Below, in pieces: positions 27,305 to 35,148 of a stretch of 41,630 nucleotides of DNA. Made by a program: the position numbers and the translations under genes. Source of the stretch: an uncultured Bacteroidota bacterium (GTDB lineage Bacteria > Bacteroidota > Bacteroidia > Chitinophagales > Chitinophagaceae); the NCBI GenBank assembly GCA_903929195.1, contig CAIYTT010000005.1, positions 1 to 41,630 on the forward strand, given 5' to 3'. Position 1 is the first letter of the stretch; each line of letters opens with the position of its first letter. The notes under the pieces are model-generated. The model was not told the DNA's origin, searched no databases, and was given only the letters and a program-made list of their open reading frames with translations.

Positions 27305-27931
27305 TTACCAAATAAATTCTATTGGCTTATTTTGCAATTCATACTTACTATTTAACGATGACGCATTTATGTAGGTTGTATCTTTCAATTCTATAATACC
27401 ATAAGCTTCGTGTACATGACCAAATAGATGAAGTCTTGGTTTTATTTCATCTACTTTTTTTAATAAATCATGACAACCGATTTGCAAACCCATTTCAAGT
27501 TTATCTAATGTGCCAAAAATAGGGCTATGAGTAATAAGTAAGTTTGTGTTTTTAGGTATTAATTCCCAATGCTTATTAATATCCTCGCCGGGATGCCTAT
27601 TAAAAGCCCAGTTTTCGTACCATAGTGTTACCGGAGAGCCCCAAATATTAATACCTTCAATTGTTACGCCACTATCATTTAAATAAATTACCGAAGGGGG
27701 TATTAGTGTATCTAATTCTTGTTTATCTATTTTTTCAAAGAAATAATCATGATTACCGGCTATCATGATTTTATATTTATATTGAAGTTCGCCAAACCAA
27801 TTTAAAAAATCAATGACTTCTTCTGTTTTGCCTTCCATCGAAACATCACCTGCATGTATGAGCATATCACCTTTTGGCATATTCAAATTTCTATGCTTGC
27901 CATGTGTATCCGATATAACGATGATTTTCAT
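27305..27931 (-). CDS. calcineurin-like metallophosphoesterase (MPPED/239AB-like)
   Basis: A 208-residue single-domain enzyme with all the metal-binding motifs of the family: D8-x-H10 (ISDTHG), GD29V, GN60H61D, His135 (ITHSP) and H172-V-H174 (FGHVH). No signal peptide, so cytosolic. The tail (TTYINASSLNSKY) fits the MPPED1/2-like ser/thr phosphatase or cyclic-nucleotide phosphodiesterase subgroup. Substrate unknown. Confidence 0.88.
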   Translation of the reverse strand: MKIIVISDTHGKHRNLNMPKGDMLIHAGDVSMEGKTEEVIDFLNWFGELQYKYKIMIAGNHDYFFEKIDKQELDTLIPPSVIYLNDSGVTIEGINIWGSPVTLWYENWAFNRHPGEDINKHWELIPKNTNLLITHSPIFGTLDKLEMGLQIGCHDLLKKVDEIKPRLHLFGHVHEAYGIIELKDTTYINASSLNSKYELQNKPIEFIW

Positions 27932-28037
27932 TTGTAATTAATAGTATCTAAATGGTTTGGCAAAATACAATTTTATTTTCAAATTGTTATAGTAAAAAAA
28001 TATTTGTAAAAATAAAAGAAAAGTAACTTTATCAATT

Positions 28038-28868
28038 TCAATCTAATTTATCAATATATATAAACAATTCATCCCAAGAATAGTCATCTTGTTTTATATC
28101 TAAACAATACACTTTGTTTATAATATTTATTAGTTTATTTTTATTATGTCTTTTGAATGGAGTATGAATTGTTTTTATTTGGTTGCCATATACTATTTTT
28201 AGATAGTTTTTATCAATTTCATAAGGATAATATATAAAATTTTTGCCATTATCGTAAAGAGTTACTTTACCTGTATGCAAAAGCCTCCACAATCTTTTTT
28301 TATTTTCATTAAATCGGGTAAGTGTCATTTGTTTCTCATCAAGATTGCGAACGGTTATTGTTTTTAAATTCTCGTTTTTAATATTGTATTGGCAATTTTT
28401 GCTTACCGGGGAGTCTATATTATATTCTATATTTATTGTGCTTTTATTAAAGATAATATTACCCCAAATAGTATCCTTATTATAAATAATATTTCCTTCA
28501 AATGGCGTTTCTTCATATTCTGTGTTATCATAATTTATTTTAGGGTCTGCAACCGTTTCATTCGGAAAATTGGAGGGTTGATTATTATTGATGCCATAGA
28601 AGGTAAAATTAGACCAAGGATAAAAAAACAGAAAATGTGGTTTCGGCTTCCACCCATCATAAGGGCTTGCAAAAAGTTTATATTTTGTTGCCGGTATTAT
28701 TTTATTTCTTATATCGTTATTGGTATTTTCGTTTTTTTGTAATTTGGTATTTGATGTAGTGGCTCTTTTTTTTGCTTTTTTATTTACTTTTTCTTTACCT
28801 GTTAAATTAAAACTTAGGAATAAAAACGGAGCAAATAAAAATGTAATAATTAAAATATTTTTGTTCAT
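28038..28868 (-). CDS. exported protein of unknown function
   Basis: A 276-residue product with a hydrophobic N-terminus (ILIITFLFAPFLFLSF) that is a signal peptide or anchor, then a Lys/Asn/Thr-rich linker. From about residue 55 the protein is Tyr/Asn/Ile-rich and probably beta-structured (FEGNIIYNKDTIWGNIIFNK has an internal repeat, NIIYNK/NIIFNK). No family recognised. It has no close partner. Confidence 0.55.
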   Translation of the reverse strand: MNKNILIITFLFAPFLFLSFNLTGKEKVNKKAKKRATTSNTKLQKNENTNNDIRNKIIPATKYKLFASPYDGWKPKPHFLFFYPWSNFTFYGINNNQPSNFPNETVADPKINYDNTEYEETPFEGNIIYNKDTIWGNIIFNKSTINIEYNIDSPVSKNCQYNIKNENLKTITVRNLDEKQMTLTRFNENKKRLWRLLHTGKVTLYDNGKNFIYYPYEIDKNYLKIVYGNQIKTIHTPFKRHNKNKLINIINKVYCLDIKQDDYSWDELFIYIDKLD

Positions 28869-28971
28869 AAATGAGTACTTTGAGGGGTAAAGTTCATTAA
28901 TTCTTTATAAAGTTAAGATTTTATATTTTTTTTGTAATCCTTTTCCTGAATTTTTCTTTAGCTTGCTGCCA

Positions 28972-31014
28972 ATGCAAATAATATTCTGGCTTTTAGCAAT
29001 TATAGTATCGGTATTTGCCGGTTATGCTGTATTTAGAAGAGATAAAAAACGGGCTGTTCCTTATCCTTGGATAGTGGCACTATTGCGTAGCATAGTTGTT
29101 TTTCTTACTTTATTATTAGTGCTTATGCCTACTATTACATTAGTAGTAAATGTAACAGAAAAACCTATTATTGTTTTATTGCAAGATAATTCTCGTTCTA
29201 TTGCTAATGCATTAGGTGCAGACAGTGCTACTTATAGAAAAAATGTAAATGAACTTGCTACAAAGTTATCTGAAAAGTATAAAGTTATTAGTCGTGGTTT
29301 TGGGCATAAAATAGACAATGACAGTATTTTTAATTACTATCAATCAACAACAGATATTTCGTCTGCATTAGCCAATGTACAAGAATTTTATGGCATGCAA
29401 AATCTTGGTGCTGTCATTTTAGCAAGCGACGGTAGGTATAATGAAGGTATGAACCCACTATACCAGGATATAGCATTACATAATCCTGTTTATGCGGTTG
29501 CAATAGGCGATAGTTCGCAGCAAAAAGACATAAAAATAGCCGGTATATTTGCTAATAAAGTAGTTACTTTAAATAATACATTTGAAATAAGAGCAGATAT
29601 TATTGCCCAATTATGTGCAGGTTACAGTAATGGTATTATCTTAAAAGAAGATGGTAAGATATTGTCTAATATAATCATTTTTGTAAATTCTAATAGATAC
29701 GATCGTCCTGTTTCTTTTACTTTAAAAGCTGAAAAAGCTGGGTTGCATCATTATATAATTGAAGTACCAGTTGCGGAGGGTGAAAAAAACACAGCCAATA
29801 ACAGAAAAGATATATTTATTGAAATTATTGATGAAAAGAAAAATATACTTATAGTTTCTGCGGCCCCACATCCCGATGTAAATGCAATAAAAGAAGCTCT
29901 TACCGGTCTTGAAACCTATAAAGTTACTATTTGTACTGCCGATAATTTCCCTAAATCTTTATCTACATACAATGCAATTATTATGCATGGGTTGCCATCA
30001 ATTAGGTATAATTTTAATCCGCAACTATTAGCCGCTAAAAAGCCGGCGTGGCTTATTCTTTCCAATCAAACAGGCTATCAGATTTTAAATGATTTAAGAA
30101 CCATTACACACACAACTGTTTCACCGGCAATAGCACATAACATTTTACCGGTCTATTCACCTGCATTTAATTCTTTTACCGTACCTAAAGACATACAAAC
30201 AATTATAGATAAAATGCCGCCTTTATCGGCTAATGTAAACAACATTTTGGCTGCACCCGGCACTACGGCATTACTTAATCAAAAAACAGGGGTTGGCGAA
30301 GGACAGACACCTGTTTGGGTTTTGCAGCAAGGTACTATACCGTCAGCTTTTCTTTTGGGCGAAGGTATATGGCGTTGGAGAATGTATGAATATAAAAATT
30401 TTGGTAATCACAATGTAATAGATGAATGCATACGCCAAACAGTTGCTTTTTTATGTGCAAATACTACTGATAAGCCTTTTAATGTAACATTACCTAAATA
30501 TGTATGGAGCGACCAAGAATCTATTAATTTAGTGGCACATTTGTATAATTCAAATCACGAATCTATAAACACACCTGATGTGCAAATTACAATTACTGAC
30601 AGTGCAGGGTATAAACAAAATTTTTCTTTTGAAAAAGCAGGTACTGCATATAATTTAAATATAGGTGTTTGGGCAGGCGGCACTTATACCTATACAGCAC
30701 ATACAAATTACAACAGCATAAATTACAATGCAACCGGAACTATTGTTGTAGAAAACACCCCTTTGGAATTTATGGAAACAGGGGCAGACTACCCATTATT
30801 ATATGGTATAGCCAAAAAATACAATGGAGCATTCGTACCGGCTACACAAATTGCAAGTTTATATGACAGTATTATTCATAATGAAAAAATAAAACCTATT
30901 ATTCGTTCTAATACCGAAACAATACCCTTAGTGGAACGTAAATGGTATTTCTTCCTTATTTTGTTAGTTGCAGTAGTAGAATGGTTATTAAGAAAATACT
31001 GGCTTGCACAATAA
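28972..31014 (+). CDS. BatA/vWA-like membrane protein
   Basis: The 680-residue protein has two N-terminal transmembrane helices (about residues 4-20 and 35-60) and one C-terminal helix (FFLILLVAVVEWLL), with a large periplasmic region between. A vWA-like domain follows the second helix, with D72-x-S74-x-S76 (LLQDNSRS) as a MIDAS-like motif and an ILASDGRYNEG strand. A glutamine-amidotransferase-like beta/alpha segment appears near residues 290-360 (KNILIVSAAPHPDV, IIMHGLPS). This architecture is common in Bacteroidetes and resembles BatA/BatB helpers. ATG 28972 is preferred over TTG 28963. The HhH gene follows after 18 bp. Confidence 0.72.
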   Translation: MQIIFWLLAIIVSVFAGYAVFRRDKKRAVPYPWIVALLRSIVVFLTLLLVLMPTITLVVNVTEKPIIVLLQDNSRSIANALGADSATYRKNVNELATKLSEKYKVISRGFGHKIDNDSIFNYYQSTTDISSALANVQEFYGMQNLGAVILASDGRYNEGMNPLYQDIALHNPVYAVAIGDSSQQKDIKIAGIFANKVVTLNNTFEIRADIIAQLCAGYSNGIILKEDGKILSNIIIFVNSNRYDRPVSFTLKAEKAGLHHYIIEVPVAEGEKNTANNRKDIFIEIIDEKKNILIVSAAPHPDVNAIKEALTGLETYKVTICTADNFPKSLSTYNAIIMHGLPSIRYNFNPQLLAAKKPAWLILSNQTGYQILNDLRTITHTTVSPAIAHNILPVYSPAFNSFTVPKDIQTIIDKMPPLSANVNNILAAPGTTALLNQKTGVGEGQTPVWVLQQGTIPSAFLLGEGIWRWRMYEYKNFGNHNVIDECIRQTVAFLCANTTDKPFNVTLPKYVWSDQESINLVAHLYNSNHESINTPDVQITITDSAGYKQNFSFEKAGTAYNLNIGVWAGGTYTYTAHTNYNSINYNATGTIVVENTPLEFMETGADYPLLYGIAKKYNGAFVPATQIASLYDSIIHNEKIKPIIRSNTETIPLVERKWYFFLILLVAVVEWLLRKYWLAQ

Positions 31015-31032
31015 GGTACAGCCTAAAACATA

Positions 31033-31509
31033 TTGAAACAATTATCCGAAATAATAAAATCATACATCAACTTTACTCGTAGCGAACGTATGGGATTCAT
31101 TGTTTTATGCTCGGCACTTTTTATATTAATTATAATCAGGCTAAGTATTTCTGTTTGGGTGCATCCAAAATTAGAAACAGATAAAGAAAATAAATTACGC
31201 ATAGCTTGGGCGGCTTTCAAAAAAAATGAAACTTACCGGAAACCGGAGGAAGAAATTACTGAGAATAAAAATGATTATGAAGATGCATTTGATGATAACC
31301 CGTTACCTATGCCTGCTATCATTGGTATAAACACTGCCGATTCGGTTACTTTAGTACGCTTAAAAGGAATAGGGCCGGCAATTGCATCTAAAATAATTTT
31401 AAGAAGAAATACAAAAGGTAAGTTTAAAAACATTAATGAATTAAAAGAAATATATGGGTTTAGCGAACAAACGTTTCTAATTTTAAAACAACATTTAAAA
31501 ATAGATTGA
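31033..31509 (+). CDS. ComEA-like helix-hairpin-helix protein, membrane-anchored
   Basis: A 158-residue protein with one transmembrane helix (IVLCSALFILIII, ~residues 22-37), an acidic linker and a C-terminal HhH DNA-binding module: INTADSVTLVRLKGIGPAIASKIILRRN, then KFKNINELKEIYGFS. ComEA family proteins bind DNA at the cell surface during natural transformation; many Bacteroidetes carry such proteins and their role is not proved. The start is TTG at 31033; the first in-frame ATG (residue 20) would cut the conserved SYINFTRSERMG segment. Just downstream of the vWA gene. Confidence 0.78.
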   Translation: MKQLSEIIKSYINFTRSERMGFIVLCSALFILIIIRLSISVWVHPKLETDKENKLRIAWAAFKKNETYRKPEEEITENKNDYEDAFDDNPLPMPAIIGINTADSVTLVRLKGIGPAIASKIILRRNTKGKFKNINELKEIYGFSEQTFLILKQHLKID

Positions 31510-31547
31510 TTTGAGCGTACAAAACTGAAAATTAAATTATATATAGC

Positions 31548-31768
31548 AACTATTCAAGTAAATAAAAAAATCCTGAAAGGATGATATTAGTATCGCAAAA
31601 TGGCACTAAAAATCCTAAAACCCTGAAAGGGTAACATTATTCTATTATGCTGAAAAATAATACCACCCTTTCAAGGTTTTATCATAATTACACCTTTTTT
31701 ATAATAATATCATCCATTCGGGATTAAATGCAAAATAATAATATTTTTTTTTGCACATCTGAATAGTT
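31548..31768. mobile_element. MITE-like element, copy 2 (221 bp, nested inverted repeats)
   Basis: Ends AACTATTCA (31548) and TGAATAGTT (31760-31768) match the first copy. Inside are two nested inverted repeats: 31569-31592 with 31702-31725 (21 of 24 paired) and 31617-31641 with 31656-31680 (21 of 25 paired), built on a TCCTGAAAGGATGATATTA / CCCTGAAAGGGT theme. The whole can fold into one long hairpin or cruciform. It encodes nothing, and it fills most of the gap between 31510 and 31815. Confidence 0.6.
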
Positions 31769-31770
31769 AC

Positions 31771-31778
31771 TATTTTTG
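31771..31778 (+). promoter_or_regulatory. DUF922 gene -7 box next to MITE end
   Basis: TATTTTTG matches TAnnTTTG and begins two bases after the MITE-like terminal repeat. The nearest TTG (31751-31753, 17 bp upstream) lies inside the element, so the element may supply the -33 region. Confidence 0.5.
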
Positions 31779-31815
31779 CATATTTTAGAGTTCCAATTAC
31801 CAAAGAGATACATAA

Positions 31816-32385
31816 ATGACAAAAAAACACAACTTATATTTTCTATTATTTATATTCTTATTTCAGATTTTGCATATCGAACTTTATGCACAAACAAATG
31901 CAGATGAATTAAAGTGGAAAGCAGATTTAAAGCTTAAATGGACTGATTTTAAAGCTTTGCCGGATAAATCATCTCCACACGCAGCAACTACCTTTTCAAA
32001 ATTAAACTATAGTTATACTTCAGACGAGAACGGAAAACAGACTATTAAAATAAATTGCTGCTTTATAAAAAGTAAATCGTGGAAAAAGAAAGAGGTAGTA
32101 AATGCATATATACTAACACACGAACAATTACATTTTGATATTACAGAGCTGTATGCAAGAAAAACAAGACAAGCAATGGCAAAATACTTAAAAGAAAATG
32201 CAAATTCAGAAAATGCTGTTGCTGAGATTAAACAAATTTTCAGCACCTTATTTGCAGAAAAAGTAAACTTTGATACTCAATATGACCTTGAAACCAACCA
32301 CTCTCGCAACAAAGAAAAACAAGAGGAATGGCAAATAAAAGTAAAAGATATGATGAAAGAATTGGTTGAATTTGCATCTAAGTAA
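31816..32385 (+). CDS. DUF922-like zincin protease, secreted
   Basis: A 189-residue exported protein (signal peptide ending LYAQ). The core has DLKLKWTDFKALPD near residue 40, typical of the DUF922 family, and an HEXXH zinc motif at His102-Glu103-His106 in THEQLHFDITELYAR. DUF922 members are proposed Zn-dependent proteases with an unknown substrate. The C-terminal half is a Lys/Glu-rich helix. The promoter lies against a MITE-like element. Confidence 0.8.
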   Translation: MTKKHNLYFLLFIFLFQILHIELYAQTNADELKWKADLKLKWTDFKALPDKSSPHAATTFSKLNYSYTSDENGKQTIKINCCFIKSKSWKKKEVVNAYILTHEQLHFDITELYARKTRQAMAKYLKENANSENAVAEIKQIFSTLFAEKVNFDTQYDLETNHSRNKEKQEEWQIKVKDMMKELVEFASK

Positions 32386-32470
32386 GATTTAGGACGTGCT
32401 AAATAAGTATAAACTCGCTGTTTTATTATACCATACTTTTGCGTCTTTCACTTCTTGTTTCGTCTCCTGT

Positions 32471-32545
32471 CTGGTCTTAGCGTCTGCTTATACCAAAAAT
32501 GTGTAAATTTCTGCTTGCGTATAATACTCTCATTGCTACTTCCTC
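32471..32545 (+). repeat. repeat A, copy 1
   Basis: GGTCTTAGCGTCTGCTTA, then a shared AAAATGTGTAAAT.TCTGCTTGC stretch and CTACTTCCTC, match 34866-34931 in the same orientation with a few substitutions and length differences. The first part can fold with an AGC/GCT stem. Together with repeat B it brackets the protease cassette. Confidence 0.6.
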
Positions 32546-32785
32546 CCCAATGTTATTTTTTTTACCATAAATCCTTTTTTAAAATAAAAATTTGTATAAA
32601 CCCAAATTTTGCAGTAGCTTCGTAAAACGCTGTAATCATTTGATTATCAATTACTTGTGTATTGAATTTTTTACTACAAAGCAGTGTAGATTTTATCAAA
32701 AATGCCATTGATAATCAATCAGTTAAGTCAATTATGTGGTTTCAACTGCAAAATCATGGGTTAAACTACTTCGTAAACTCTACTT

Positions 32786-33126
32786 TTAATATTTTTGCCC
32801 TGTTTCAGGAATGATTGTATAGCAATAACAACACCAACTAAACAGGAGTATATTACCACTATTTTTATCAATCATTATATCAACAAATGGGCAGTTCTGA
32901 TTTTGCCACTCTGTTATTTCGATTTTTTCAATTTGCCATACTTTATTTCCAAATATATCAAGAGCAAAGACGTTTTAATTAAATATTGTTTTTAGGGGTG
33001 GTGATAGTATTATGTATACCATATTCCGATATACCATTTTTTTGCAATATCATGTGGAAATACATGTGATTTCCCGTTAGGAAGTATAATACAGTTACCG
33101 ATTACTTTTATTTCGTGTTCATTCAT
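32786..33126 (-). pseudogene. possible decayed gene (two broken minus-strand frames)
   Basis: On the minus strand an ATG at 33126 opens 38 codons (MNEHEIKVIGNCIILPNGK...KKWYIGIWYT, stop at 33010). About 35 nt later a second frame (32786-32974) reads 62 codons (NVFALDIFGNKVWQIEKIE...). Both have protein-like composition and could be one frameshifted gene. A 66-codon frame on the other strand (32795-32995) is equally open, so coding is uncertain. The rest of 32386-33568 holds repeat A, repeat B, a terminator and the protease promoter. Confidence 0.22.
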
Positions 33127-33144
33127 AGATATTATTGTCCCCAG

Positions 33145-33226
33145 TTGTTCGGGATGTTCTGTAGGGCATCCCGAACTCCAAATATAAGTCCATCTCCGAC
33201 GACATTCACCTTGACAAAGCTAAATC
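33145..33226 (+). repeat. 82-bp direct repeat B, left copy
   Basis: Matches 34767-34848 at 80 of 82 positions. It opens with a hairpin: a 10-bp stem GTTCGGGATG (33147-33156)/CATCCCGAAC (33167-33176), extended by T.G, T.G and C-G pairs to a TGTA loop. The two differences from the right copy both lie in the loop, leaving the stem intact. Confidence 0.9.
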
Positions 33227-33380
33227 AAGAAATTGAATTTTCACCCTGTTTAAATCTGTCATTCTGAACCGACCTGCCTTTTTCGGTCATTTTTGTAACC
33301 ATATCTACATCATGCTGAAAATGGCTTAAGCACGCAAAGTAATTTATTTTTTAATTCGATTTGATTGTTTATTCAGTATA

Positions 33381-33417
33381 AAAAATGAAAGCTGCTCCTG
33401 TAGCGGCTTTCATTTTT
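33381..33417. terminator. strong hairpin terminator upstream of the protease gene
   Basis: A 16-bp stem (33381-33396 with 33402-33417; AAAAATGAAAGC arms extended by four more pairs, one of them T.G) closes a CCTGT loop, with an A-tract before and a T-tract at the end. It insulates the protease promoter from transcription from the left, although no intact gene lies directly upstream. Confidence 0.75.
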
Positions 33418-33518
33418 GTGAACGGGACTGGCTATTCTCGAACATTTTCATTGATGATTTGATGAAATTGACGGAAAATTTTCAACGTTTATCTGCTTAT
33501 TAGGCTTTAAATAAATTA

Positions 33519-33549
33519 TTGTACATGCTTATTTTTTAACGTAATTTTG
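33519..33549 (+). promoter_or_regulatory. protease cassette promoter (TTG-N20-TAATTTTG)
   Basis: TTG at 33519-33521 and TAATTTTG at 33542-33549 have a 20-bp spacer, close to consensus, 19 bp before the protease ATG. The island therefore has its own native-type promoter. Confidence 0.72.
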
Positions 33550-33568
33550 TAGCGAAAAGTTATCATTA

Positions 33569-34528
33569 ATGAAATTGACAAAAGCCTATGATATTAAAAG
33601 CAAATTAACGGAGGAATTGCTACGTAATTCAGGTGTAATAAGAAAATCATACTCTATTATTGAGAATTTCTCTTATTCAAATTTTGTTGGAGACCCCTTG
33701 TCAAGCATCAATGGAATTGGGTTGGGTTTTAATAACCATCGTGAATATTTTATTAAGGTCTATACTGAATACGACATAAGGTTTAATAAGGAATACATTG
33801 CGGATGTTTTTGGAGTAACCACAAATGATATTATTGTTTCTAATGTTGGAGTTATTAAGCCATTAGCACTAACTACAAGCAGAATTAGACCTGCTTACCC
33901 CGGGCTGTCAATCGGACATTTCAAAGTTACTGCCGGAACTTTTGGTTGTGTGGTGCAAGATGATGAGGGGGATTTTTACATTTTAAGTAACAATCACGTT
34001 TTAGCAAACTGCAACAATTGTAATATTGGAGATGAGATACTGCAACCCGGTAATAATGACGGAGGTACTTTACCAAGCGACCACATTGCCAATTTATTTG
34101 ATTTTATTCCACTTGATTTTAATGGTATTAATACAATAGATGCTGCAATTGCTCAGCCAATTGATATTACACAAATTCAAGAACAATTACCTTTAATTGG
34201 TAGAATAAAAGGTGTTAGTAATCCGAGAATTGGTATGAAAGTTGCCAAATTTGGCAGAACTACAGGTTACACAACAGGTATTGTAACAGCAAGAGGCGTT
34301 GACATAAAAGTAAACTTTGGAAGAAATCAATTGGACTTTGAAGACCAGTTTGAAATTAATAGCAACAATGGTAAACCGTTTTCTGAAGGAGGTGATTCGG
34401 GTTCTGTTATTATTGATTTTGATACCAAGCAAGCTGTTGGACTACTCTTTGCTGGAGCTACAGGTAGTAGCACATTTGCAAACCCAATTACGACAGTATT
34501 AAATAATTTTGATTTAAAAATAGCTTAA
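33569..34528 (+). CDS. trypsin-like serine protease (Nal1-like)
   Basis: A 319-residue protein without a signal peptide, so probably cytosolic. Chymotrypsin-fold triad: His143 (LSNNHVLAN), Asp191 (NTIDAAIA) and Ser277 (EGGDSGSVII). The Gly-Asp-Ser-Gly context and RTTGYTTGIV strand fit the Nal1-like trypsin family. Residues 1-110 form a separate N-terminal domain (NGIGLGFNNHREYFIKVYT...IIVSNVGVI) that resembles the 69-residue protein encoded next, which suggests a shared module. The gene lies between two 82-bp direct repeats, has its own promoter and is followed after 9 bp by the small gene. Substrate and role unknown; a conflict or processing role is speculation. Confidence 0.82.
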   Translation: MKLTKAYDIKSKLTEELLRNSGVIRKSYSIIENFSYSNFVGDPLSSINGIGLGFNNHREYFIKVYTEYDIRFNKEYIADVFGVTTNDIIVSNVGVIKPLALTTSRIRPAYPGLSIGHFKVTAGTFGCVVQDDEGDFYILSNNHVLANCNNCNIGDEILQPGNNDGGTLPSDHIANLFDFIPLDFNGINTIDAAIAQPIDITQIQEQLPLIGRIKGVSNPRIGMKVAKFGRTTGYTTGIVTARGVDIKVNFGRNQLDFEDQFEINSNNGKPFSEGGDSGSVIIDFDTKQAVGLLFAGATGSSTFANPITTVLNNFDLKIA

Positions 34529-34537
34529 ATTTATATT

Positions 34538-34747
34538 ATGGATATTTTAGCAGCTAAGAAATCTCTTTACGAAAGGCTTAAATCATTTGGGGAAGTGATG
34601 GGTGCCGGAATTAAAGAAAAGAACGGAACAGAATACATTGTAATATTCCTTTCTAATGCTACCCAATCTATAATAGAAAGAATTCCAAAGGAATATCAAG
34701 GCAACAAGGTTGAAACTGAAATAAAAGGGGAAATTGTAACTCAGTAA
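34538..34747 (+). CDS. small protease-associated protein
   Basis: This 69-residue protein starts with a Lys-rich amphipathic helix (MDILAAKKSLYERLKSFGE) and then a compact alpha/beta unit: VMGAGIKEKNGTEYIVIFL, then RIPKEYQGNKVETEIKGEIV. The spacing of GxGI, NxxEY and V....G.I parallels residues 48-97 of the upstream protease, so it may be a free copy of the protease N-terminal domain, acting as inhibitor, chaperone or adaptor. It begins 9 bp after the protease stop and is surely co-transcribed. No family recognised. Confidence 0.68.
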   Translation: MDILAAKKSLYERLKSFGEVMGAGIKEKNGTEYIVIFLSNATQSIIERIPKEYQGNKVETEIKGEIVTQ

Positions 34748-34766
34748 ATAAACATATTTTGACCCA

Positions 34767-34848
34767 TTGTTCGGGATGTTCCGCAGGGCATCCCGAACTC
34801 CAAATATAAGTCCATCTCCGACGACATTCACCTTGACAAAGCTAAATC
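34767..34848 (+). repeat. 82-bp direct repeat B, right copy
   Basis: Same orientation as the copy at 33145-33226, with 80 of 82 matches. The hairpin stem (34769-34778/34789-34798) is unchanged and the tetraloop reads CGCA instead of TGTA. It starts 20 bp after the small gene's stop. Confidence 0.9.
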
Positions 34849-34865
34849 TGCAATTCTGCCCCCTT

Positions 34866-34931
34866 TTGGTCTTAGCGTCTGCTTAGACCCAAAATGTGTA
34901 AATGTCTGCTTGCAAATAAAACTACTTCCTC
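34866..34931 (+). repeat. repeat A, copy 2
   Basis: Second copy of the 32471-32545 repeat, 17 bp after repeat B. GGTCTTAGCGTCTGCTTAGACC is a near-palindrome (one T-T mismatch). Its right end overlaps the last codons of the glycosyltransferase remnant. Confidence 0.6.
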
Positions 34932-35095
34932 TTAGACTTCTCCCACATTACACTTTGTTTTTTTAAGAAATACCTACGGATACCTGCAATAAGGGCATAG
35001 TTCATCATTGCAAAAATAATAGGGTATAAAAAAATAAATAATAAAATTATTTTAACAATATATCCGTTTAAGTTTATATTTAACCATACAAAACC
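34922..35095 (-). pseudogene. C-terminal remnant of a family 2 glycosyltransferase
   Basis: The minus strand reads 57 codons before TAG at 34922-34924. It holds a hydrophobic helix (KIILLFIFLYPIIFAMMNYA) followed by LIAGIRRYFLKKQSVMWEKS, the usual basic C-terminus of membrane-associated Bacteroidetes family 2 glycosyltransferases. An in-frame TAG at 35096-35098 and absence of the catalytic domain show that only the 3' end survives. The HEAT-repeat gene begins immediately beyond, so the rest was deleted or replaced. The rest of the 34748-35148 gap holds repeats A and B. Confidence 0.6.
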
Positions 35096-35148
35096 CTAAG
35101 CATTGAACAACGAAAAAGACAAAAATATCCTTTGCTTTTTCTCTTAAA

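Noticed and set aside
31548-31768. CRISPR-like interpretation of the repeated CCTGAAAGG motifs
   Set aside because: The repeats are inverted and nested, not regularly spaced direct repeats with unique spacers, and no cas gene is present.
32795-32995. 66-codon plus-strand frame
   Set aside because: It starts at a TTG inside a TATTTTTG box, has no motif, and the opposite strand is equally open; neither strand can be called a gene with confidence.
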